From assembly GCA_033065855.1 (NCBI GenBank), contig JAVXUO010002692.1, forward strand, positions 62,001-126,000: a stretch of 64,000 bases of DNA, read 5' to 3'. This stretch comes from Escallonia rubra (taxonomy: Eukaryota; Streptophyta; Magnoliopsida; Escalloniales; Escalloniaceae). Shown one piece after another: positions 56,461 to 64,000 of this stretch. The notes beneath the pieces are model-generated. The model did not search any database. It saw nothing but the letters and a program-made list of their open reading frames with translations, and was not told the DNA's origin. Each line of letters opens with the position of its first letter. Position 1 is the stretch's first letter. A program made the position numbers and the translations under genes.

Positions 56461-57560
56461 CTAATAAGTAGAAGTGAAAAAGGAATGTGATATTAGAACA
56501 AACAGTCCTGGTGCATATGTATCTCTAATACGTATAAGTGAAAAAGAAATGTAATATCAAAACAAATAGAATGACGTGTCGCATAACTAAAAGGCGATGA
56601 CGTGTCGCAAAATTAAAAGGGGTAAAAAGGGAAAAGAATACTAAAAAAAGCTTATGTGTCGCCTCTATAATGCACAATGCTTCGTCTATTATATATTTAC
56701 TAGTTCAGTAAATCGGGCAAGGCCCAGGTGAGTTCCATTTAAGAGCTATAAGTACGTTTTAGTTTTAACATATTTTGGTAGAGTTAAGAGTGGGTATTTA
56801 AGCATCATTTCGATGGTTTTGAAAATTACGATTTATTCGTATTCGCTTGAAGTGAAATATCGAATTCAAAACATACCGCATTCATGCACTTCATATATAA
56901 GCAATATCATAATCAAGAGAACTTCAATGAAAGCATAATCTCGAAATTGTTTCATTATAGTAAAGCATGTTATACTGCTTAAAAATAAGTAAGATTCAGA
57001 AATTCAAAAATAAAGTATTCAAAAGGTGAATCATACAATGAGTAATTAAAGATTTTACATCAAATTAGAATGTTACTTTGTCCGTTAGTATTTTTAGGTA
57101 CTAATTTTGTTTTTGTACGAAAAAGTTAAATTCAAGAATTTATAGACAAAATTACGCTATTTATTTTGCTTACATATCCACTTACGTGGGAGATATTTTT
57201 ATTTTAGTTTTCCACGTTATGTGGCGCATCATTCATCAACAGTTTTATTTTATAAGTACTTCTGATAGAACTCCTTACCATATATTGATTAGACCTACTA
57301 CGGTCCTCTACAATGAAATTTAAAGTTTATAAAAGAAAGTACAAAAAAATTATAGTAAATTATTGTTTAGACTGAATAAACCTACTCAAAAGCATGCCAT
57401 GAAAACCTTAGAGTAAAAATAAAAGTAAGTGGAGCTATTTTACTTTCAAACAACCAACCCCTAACACCGAAAAGAGAAAATATAGTGGCAATATCTGTAT
57501 TCTAATTGCTTTACTTCATGATCATGTTCGACGCTTTTTCGACCATTCATTTAATTTTAA
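56461..57560. other. No recognised gene; decaying continuation of AT-rich DNA
   Basis: The first 200 bp hold diverged half-units such as CTCTAATAAGTA/CTCTAATACGTA and two GACGTGTCGCA phrases. The rest is AT-rich with no frames of interest. Confidence 0.4.
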
Positions 57561-58854
57561 GGGCTAATTACACATATATCCCTGAGTTAGGGGTAATTAC
57601 AAGCAAGAATAATAGTTTTGACAAATTATACTTATGTCCGTTGACCAGACGAAAAATACAAATACATAACGGTTTGAAAAGAAAAGACCAAATTGCCCAT
57701 AATTTAGGAACATAAATTTTCAAATGCCATCCAATTATCTCTTCAAATTAGGGTTTCAAATTAAGGGTTCCATTCAGTTTCAAATTAGAGTTTCATTTGT
57801 TCAAATTAGGGTTGTTATTTTCCAAATTAGAGTTTCAAAACCCTAATTTGACAAATTATGGGTTTCAAAGCCCTAATTTTTTAAATTAAGGTTTCATTTT
57901 TCAAATTAGGGTTTTAGGGAAACACCAATGAATTTAATTTTAGGATTAGGGTTTTAAACAGTCTTTCTTCCCCACGCCGGCGCCAACACCTCTTTCCCCA
58001 CCCCATTGTCGGCCCCCTTAATAACTCACGGCAGCACCGTTTTCCCCGTCGCCGCCTCAACGATTCACGGCAGCCTGTTCACTCGCGCCGCATCAACAAC
58101 CCAAACTCACCCTCAAATCCACTTTGATAATCCCGCACAGATGATCAATCAAACTCAGCTCCCACGTGTTCTTCTGATTAATTTTCTGCACACTCCACAT
58201 TATTCAAGATCAACAATTCGTATTCACACGCACAAATGTACGCACGTACACAAAGGGGTCGGTAATACGCACATTTTCACTGGCGAGTTTGATGCAATTC
58301 TGGAACAATTCGAGGATCTGATGCTTGCCGAGGCAAGGGTCGGACGGAGGAGGATCGGCGGCGGCGGAGGCAGGGACGACTTTGCGGCGGCGCGTGGCTG
58401 AGCGCGATCAAGTTTGTCGTCGTTGAAGCCAATGAAGAACGGGCTGGTCGGGGACATGATTTGTGGCCTCTACTTCTGAGCCGAAGATGGATTAAGGCTT
58501 AAGGGCTCCTCATTGTTTGGAAAAGTCGATGCAGTTAGATTAGGTCTTCTAGGGTTTCAAAAGCTCCACCTTTTACAAAATCTGGGAATGCGCATGGGTG
58601 AGAATGTGTGTTTTCCAGTATGTGTCGGTGGGATTAGGGATCGGAGTGTCGGAGATCAGATTGTGGGTGCAATTAGGGTTTCATTATGTACTAAGGGTAG
58701 TATTGGTATTTTAGAAATACATAACGGATGACATCATCAAAATGTAGGATTTTTTAACTGGCGAAGGACGGAAGACACGGCTGATACCTTTTGAAACTTA
58801 GTGTCCTTAACTGTAATTATACCCTAACATCAGGGACATATGTGTAATTAGCCC
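57561..58854. mobile_element. Short MULE (1294 bp), possible Pack-MULE
   Basis: The left end GGGCTAATTACACATATATC and the reverse complement of the right end GGGCTAATTACACATATGTC are nearly identical, continuing through CCCTGA. The flanking nonamers TAATTTTAA (57552-57560) and AAATCTTAA (58855-58863) agree at seven of nine positions. The interior has a run of CAAATTAGGGTTT-type repeats (57735-57955) and a GC-richer segment (57965-58470) with open frames on both strands (58006-58401 plus, 58224-58457 minus). I recognise no protein in it; it may be a captured host fragment. Confidence 0.75.
58006..58401 (+). other. Open frame of 131 codons inside the short MULE, unassigned
   Basis: The translation has a Ser/Thr/His-rich first half and a stretch GEFDAILEQFEDLMLAEARVG that looks more protein-like, then a Gly/Arg-rich end. 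No known domain is recognised. It overlaps a minus-strand frame, so neither is secure as a gene. It is listed because captured exons inside MULEs often look like this. Confidence 0.2.
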
Positions 58855-60193
58855 AAATCTTAAATATTCTCAAAGACAACTAATTTGAAAATACATGTGC
58901 ATTACACAGTTAATTATTGTCTGAATGATCATAAAATGCCATATTATTTTACAAAACCCCTTTTTATGTTGAAGCTAAACCACTATATAGTGATGAATAT
59001 TTGTACAGTTGTCTAGTCTGTGATAAATGAAGATCTAATTGCATGAGGCTACAAAATTCTTATACTTCATCTTTGATTTATAAATTGCTCATTAAGTTCG
59101 ACGCTTCTAGTATATTAGGGTGATTACAAAAATTTGTGAAGTTAGAATATCACATTTTTAATATCATTTTTCATATATTTTCTTATATATATACACATGA
59201 AATAAAACATAATGAATTAAAAATTAGTCGCAGTCATTTAAATTGTATTGAAAAATAAAAATTCTACAAAAGGTGCACGAACTTTAAAATTAATAATTTA
59301 TTGTGTAGACATAAATAGGCAACTAAAAATAGACGTTGGAACTGACATGGAAGCACGTGAAATAATTTTAGTTTATTTCAGATAACAAATTAATTTTATC
59401 TACCGTCCATGAAAATCCCTACAACCCTCTATACAAAACAGTTAACAATCGATAAATATGCTTAGTATCATTTTTGTTGACACCATTACTAACAATTTTT
59501 TAAAAGTAACTTATTAAAGTCACTAAATTAGTGCTACTAAAAGTATGCAACGACTATTGAATGTCTCTGTACGGGAGGTTTTAGGCATCTTCCTACGACC
59601 TAGGTAACCGTAAAAAATTTCTTAGATAACCATCATTTTAAAAGATAGAATTAACCCTATAAAAGAAATAGTTTAGTATTATAGTGACAATCCCCATGTT
59701 TAATTGTTTCACTTCAAGATCATGTTCAACAATTTTTGGAGGCGCCGTTTTGATCTGGTTTTGAAGATTTTCTAAAGTAATCAATTTAAAAATGTGTTAT
59801 ATTTGATTCTTCGTTTTGGGCATTCAAAAGAGTATATGATTTCTACTTTAGACTTTGAGATACTATATTAAAATTAATTTGTGAAGTAAACTGCTATTTT
59901 GGCATTTCAAAGAAACATCTAAAAATAAAGTCATATTCGTTTTGTATATTATATGAAAAGATGTTAAGTATTTATCTTTATTTTTTATGCATGGTCTTCA
60001 TACTTTATATTTGCGAGATTCTATTTTGTTATTTTAAAGTGCACTTAAAGTATTAACAGTCAAAATTAAGGCCTAATATGTGTGCATATTCATTAAGTAG
60101 TGTTTTAAAAACTTTAGAGTTAGTTTCCTAGTTTTAAAAGGTTTACGAAAATTGGGCCAATAATATCCATAATTTTTTTAACAATAAATTATA
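58855..60193. other. No recognised gene; contains a MITE-end relic and a diverged array unit
   Basis: At 59550-59607, GACTATTGAATGTC...ATCTTCCTACGACCTAGGTAACC resembles the right end of the MITE at 41517-41720. From about 60040 to 60193 the text (AATTAAGGCCTAATATG, CCAATAATATCC, AACAATAAATTATA) follows the 203-bp repeat of 55370-56460 in diverged form. Confidence 0.5.
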
Positions 60194-61084
60194 TGTTGCC
60201 GAGGAAAGATGGTTCGCATGCCACGTGAGGTGCCACAAAGGATGCAGTCTGCGTTGGCTTCCAAGTAGGCAAAGTGGGAGACAGCAAGGATGGAGCAAGG
60301 GCTGAGAGCAAGGCTCCCCAGACAGATCGCGAGGGCTGGCAGCACCGCGCAGGCAGGGTGACGACGAACAGGGCCAGCGGTTGACAGTCCGTGTCAAGGG
60401 TGCAGCGTCAAGAGTCCGATGTCAGGGATCCAAATGTCTTTCTCTCACTAGAAAGCCAGAGAGAATGAGCTTTAGAGAGAGAAAGTGAAATGTTGAAATG
60501 AGAGAGAAGTCCTTGAATAAGCTCCAAAGTCCACTATATATAGGAACAAATGCGCGCGTGTCATCAGCCGACACGTGTCGTCCTCCGGGAGCGACACGTC
60601 GCCGTAGAGGGTCCCGCAGTATTGATTGTCCGTCGGATTGCCGGTCCCCGAGTTCGTGCCGCCCTGCCCTTGCAGCGTCCCTCTGCCTGTCTGAGGAGAC
60701 TGACCACACTGCGGTAGCATGGTCAGAGTAGCCCGTTGCCCCAGCCTCCAGTCCAAGCCCTTGCTGAATCCCACGAGATGCGTCAAGAGACGCGCCGAGA
60801 TCCTGGCAGCGGTGAGGGTTGCCCCTGCAGCCAACTGCTAGGCGTGCCGGACACGATGCCTTCCGAGGACCTGCTCCCGTCCCGGAGTGACTCGCGGTTC
60901 ATTGCCCTGGTGGTGTCGATGATCAATGATAACATGAGTGCACATGCTATGCTTAGGGTCCGTGACGAGGGGTCCTCGTGCCGGAGCACTACGAGCGGAG
61001 CCCCCCGTGAGTCCGTCGGGTGATTGTGCCGGCGATGGCCTTAGGGTTGTAAGCCCATCCTTGTTGCGAAGGCCGGAGCCTCCG

Positions 61085-61410
61085 GTTGATTGTGCCCGCG
61101 AGGGCCGGAGCCCGTCGGTTGATTGTGCTGGCGAGGGCCGGAGCCCCCGGTTGATTGTGCCCGCGAGGGCCAGAGCCCGTCGGTTGATTGTGCTGGCGAG
61201 GGCCGGAGCCCCCGGTTGATTATGCCTGCAATGGCCGGAGCCCGTCGGTTGATTGTGCTGGCGAGGGCCGGAGCCTCCGGTTGATTATGCCCGCGAGGGC
61301 CAGAGCCCGTCGGTTGATTGTGCTGGCGAGGGCCGGAGCCCCCGGTTGATTGTGCCTGCGAGGGCCGGAGCCCGTCGGTTTGATTGAGCCGGCGAGGGCT
61401 TCATGGTTGC
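61085..61410. repeat. Minisatellite 1: alternating 33/32-bp units (65-bp dimer)
   Basis: The phrase GTTGATTGTGC (or TTATGC) begins at 61085, 61118, 61150, 61183, 61215, 61248, 61280, 61313, 61345 and 61378. Spacings alternate strictly 33 and 32. One unit type carries GAGCCCGTCG and the other GAGCCCCCG, so the true repeat is a 65-bp dimer copied about four and a half times. Confidence 0.93.
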
Positions 61411-61975
61411 GAGCCCGTCCCACCGCGAGGGCCGGAGCCCCGTCAGTTTGATTGAGCCGGCGAGGGGTTCATGGTTGCGAGCCCGTCCCGCCGCGAGTTT
61501 GATTGAGCCGGCGAGGGCTTCATGGTTGCAAGCCCGTCCCGCCGTGAGGGCCGGAGCCCCGTCAGTCTGATTGAGCCGGCGAGGGCTTCATGGTTGTGAG
61601 CCCGTCCCGCCGCGAGGGCCGGAGCCCCGTCAGTCTGATTGAGCCGGCGAGGGCTTCATGGTTGCGAGCCCGTCCCGCCGCGAGGGCCGGAGCCCCGTCA
61701 CTTTGATTGAGCCGACGAGGGCTTCATGGTTGCGAGCCCGTCCCGCCGCGAGTTTGATTGAGCCGGCGAGGGCTTCATGGTTGCAAGCCCGTCCCGCCGT
61801 GAGGGCCGGAGCCCCGTCAGTCTGATTGAGCCGGCGAGGGCTTCATGGTTGCGAGCCCGTCCCGCCGCGAGGGCCGGAGCCCCGTCACTTTGATTGAGCC
61901 GACGAGGGCTTCATGGTTGCGAACCCGTCCCGCCGCGAAGGCCGGAGCCCAGTCACTTTGATTGAGCCTGCGACA
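61382..61975. repeat. Minisatellite 2: 68-bp units with a 51-bp variant, 255-bp higher order
   Basis: GATTGAGCC begins at 61382, 61450, 61501, 61569, 61637, 61705, 61756, 61824, 61892 and 61960. Spacings are 68, 51, 68, 68, 68, 51, 68, 68, 68. The 51-bp unit lacks 17 bp (the GGGCCGGAGCCCCGTCA part) and recurs after exactly 255 bp, so a four-unit block was duplicated as a whole. Confidence 0.93.
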
Positions 61976-62054
61976 GAGCGTCGCGCTACTGAAGATAACG
62001 TCTGAGTGTTGTTGGAGCGCGAAGTCAGTGCCACTCGTCAAGTTCCCCCCTTCG

Positions 62055-62280
62055 CAGGGAAATGGAGGCCGACCCCCTTGGGGTGGCCGACCCCCTTGGG
62101 TGGCCGACCCCCTTGGGGTGGCCGACCCCCTCCTTAGGGGGGTGGCCGACCCCCTTACAAAGTGGGTGGCCGACCCCCTCCTTAGGGGGGTGGCCGACCC
62201 CCTTCTTAGGGGGGTGGCCGACCCCCTTCTTAGGGGGGTGGCCGACCCCCTTCTTAGGGGGATGGCCGACCCCTCGGGGG
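62055..62280. repeat. Minisatellite 3: GGTGGCCGACCCCCTT units
   Basis: About ten copies of GTGGCCGACCCCCTT separated by GGGG/TCTTAGGGG linkers of 3-17 bp. The region is almost free of A. It explains the opposing 81-, 117-, 120- and 157-codon frames, none of which should be annotated as genes. Confidence 0.92.
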
Positions 62281-62437
62281 GGAAATGCACTTTCGATCGC
62301 CGTTTGAATGCCTAAGGCGCGGAGCACTTTGACCGAGCAATCTTGTTGAGCGATGTTGACCGCCAAATGGGTGACGTGTCGTGCCACTAGGATCTCTTAG
62401 CGGGCCCCGGGGTGCGGTCCAGAATAGGTTATGAACA

Positions 62438-63460
62438 TATAGTGACTCCCATCACTATGCAATTGATGTCTTGTTAGTATTTTGTATCCATGCATGCATA
62501 TGGTATACTTATAGATAGCATGGACTTGATCTTCGTCCTCTTTAAAAAGAAATAAAGCTCATAAGGGAATCAGAAAATGATCGACTAAATGAGGCAAGAA
62601 ATTAGTGGAGAGGGGAAGCCAAAAGACTTAAAAATAAATATTTGTCTTTTGACACTAAAATCAAAAGTACCGATGGTATTGTGATTGTGGTCAGAGGGAT
62701 GTAAGGGTTACAAGAAGTAACCGTACATTGAACGAAGAAAAAAAAACCACTCATTGCCCTTATATTGCCAATAATTGTATTGTAATAATGCTATTGTTAT
62801 GTACTTACGTTTCCATGTAAATCAAGAATAAAAGGGACTTCAGGAACATTACGTAAATACTTCTGAGTGTTTAAGTTCGGTGAATATTTTAGACTAACTC
62901 TCAGTTTTATAAATAGTATTGCTAGAGACATAGATAGATATATGAATAACAAAGATATAAACATATGCTTTGGAAAAAGGACCATGCATCTAACATTTGG
63001 CAATGAACCTTGGCGAGAGAAACCATGAATTTAGCGGTAAGAGATGAAAAATCATTCCAAGGCCATACCAATAACTCATTAAAGTCAGGAACTAAGGATA
63101 CTTATGGCATTAGAAAAAGTTTGAAGGGCGTTTGTGTCCAAAAAATGATTTACACTCATCCACATATTTTTTGATAAAAATGAAATATCATAGATAAAGT
63201 GTTGTGTGAAGCGATTACAAGAGTTTATCCAACGACAGATAAAGGTCACGACATTCTCGTGACTCTATGTATACAAGACCCTATACACATTACAATTAAA
63301 CTAAAGCAAAACATATCCTACGCTTCAGCTAACTTTAAATAACATGCCAAGGCCAAAAAATACATAAAGATAAAATACAATATTACAATGAGGAGGACAA
63401 TTGGAACCGCACCAAACAAAGGTGTACTCTGTTGCTGCTAAAAACATGCTTCGCGTACAT
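62438..63460. other. No recognised gene
   Basis: The first 25 bp (TATAGTGACTCCCATCACTATGCA) resemble the 203-bp repeat text interrupted at 60193. The rest is AT-rich with no frames or repeats of note. Confidence 0.4.
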
Positions 63461-63740
63461 TGCGGAACCCGAGCCTGGACCGATGACCTGTAAGACAGAA
63501 AACGAGTGACTGCCGGGTGGGGTTCCTGGCGGAGAACTCTCCGATGCTTAAGTCAGAGTGCAGTTACAGAATAGTAACTCTGAAAAAACATGAATTGTGT
63601 AGTCGTCCTATACCTGGGGGGTAGACCCCTTTATATAGCTGTAGGAGGAGAGTCGTAGTAGGATTGGGCCGTGGGCTGGATGTGTTAGGATCGCGTTAGG
63701 ATCCTTGAGGATCGCGTCCCAATTATTGGGAGTCATATTT
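63461..63740 (-). mobile_element. LTR-like fragment with minus-strand TATA box
   Basis: The GC-richer stretch with GGGTGGGGTTCCTGGCGGAG and a minus-strand TATATAAAGGGG (63626-63637) has the look of an LTR promoter region in minus orientation. Boundaries, primer-binding site and coding region are not visible before the window end. Confidence 0.35.
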
Positions 63741-64000
63741 GAGTTATATCATACTCGATCACCAACGAAAGCACAGCTCAAAGACGAGAGGCAAGAGGCT
63801 ATCAACACTGCATGGTCCACTCTTTTCCACCAGCATTTCCAACATCAATGATACATTGCCATTAGACTGGGAAACGAGCAACTTACACATACTACGGGAT
63901 GATCCAAGATACATCCCCACCACCCAATAAAAAATTGTGGAGCAGAAACCTCGAATACCTCTCTCCACCCCCCTCCCCCTGTCCCGAGGGCCCCAACCCC
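63741..64000. other. No recognised gene at window end
   Basis: Short frames on both strands overlap at 63739-63968 without a recognisable domain; the last 35 bp are C-rich. It may continue the retroelement proposed at 63461-63740. Confidence 0.3.

Larger units (their letters stand above)
60194..62437 (-). mobile_element. GC-rich LTR-like insertion (2244 bp) made of minisatellites
   Basis: Begins TGTTGCCGAGG and ends TATGAACA, so both ends fit the TG...CA rule. TATA stands immediately on both sides, and the flanks together restore the AAATTATAGTGA text of the 203-bp repeat, arguing for an insertion with a short target duplication. A TATATATAG box with a downstream leader-like region on the minus strand (about 60420-60545) suggests a minus-oriented LTR promoter. 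The interior is 60-70% G+C by eye and contains three tandem arrays (61085-61410, 61382-61975, 62055-62280). A diverged fragment lies at 51440-51665. No coding domain is seen, so a solo LTR is the simplest reading. ORFs in all frames here are repeat artefacts. Confidence 0.6.

Noticed and set aside
61085-62280. Regular repeats as a CRISPR-like array
   Set aside because: Units are contiguous tandem copies without unique spacers, in a plant nuclear genome; minisatellites.
61817-62387. ORFs of 157, 117 and 120 codons with GVGHPPK-like repeats
   Set aside because: All frames are open because the minisatellite lacks stop codons; opposite strands give equally long frames, so not genes.

Overview
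This is a TE-rich nuclear segment of a flowering plant, probably a eudicot; I cannot name the species. Two intact genes are visible. Both are vinorine-synthase-type (clade III) BAHD acyltransferases with uninterrupted main reading frames: one at 2320-3630 (+) and one at 52125-53414 (-). They point towards each other and are clearly paralogues. The roughly 48.5 kb between them is almost entirely transposable-element sequence of several ages.

Layout. 1-2310: the end of a GC-rich dispersed repeat, a Stowaway-type MITE, a palindrome and the BAHD-1 upstream region, including a possible 3-codon first exon at 1191-1199 and an intron. 2320-3845: BAHD-1 and its 3' end. 6291-10806: a complete but defective Mutator-like element (MULE) with long TIRs and a perfect 9-bp target duplication. 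It carries a transposase relic and, on the opposite strand, a small GRF-zinc-finger-like ORF. 10816-19932: CA/TG low-complexity DNA, a solo gypsy-type LTR, nested copia and gypsy LTRs with recognisable primer-binding sites, and CACTA-end relics. 19948-21006: a poly(A)-ended retroposon. 22850-26370 (-): a decayed Ty3/gypsy pol gene split by a hAT element (23533-24680) with a perfect 8-bp target duplication. 28276-31757 (-): a decayed Helitron Rep/helicase. 31758-35524: more gypsy LTRs, one with a further element nested inside it. 37001-41131: a CACTA element with large subterminal repeat arrays. 45252-47221: a second hAT element with a perfect 8-bp target duplication; it carries an intact captured exon of a STAR/KH-domain RNA-binding protein gene. 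48110-48536: the right end of another CACTA-like element. 50666-51332: a MULE-like end followed by a frameshifted GRF zinc-finger gene. 52125-53414: BAHD-2. 55370-56460: an AT-rich tandem array of about 203 bp. 57561-58854: a short MULE. 60194-62437: a very GC-rich LTR-like insertion built of three minisatellite arrays, two with higher-order structure. The window ends in further LTR-like DNA.

How it works together. Only the two BAHD genes look able to make functional proteins, as cytosolic acyl-CoA-dependent acyltransferases of specialised metabolism; their substrates cannot be read from sequence. The rest is a record of nested insertions that can be ordered by their target duplications. The most unusual points are the repeated pairing of GRF zinc-finger ORFs with MULE-type ends at nearly the same distance, the STAR/KH exon carried by a hAT element, and the hierarchical GC-rich minisatellites. 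All statements come from reading the sequence by eye and from remembered family motifs; no database search was run.
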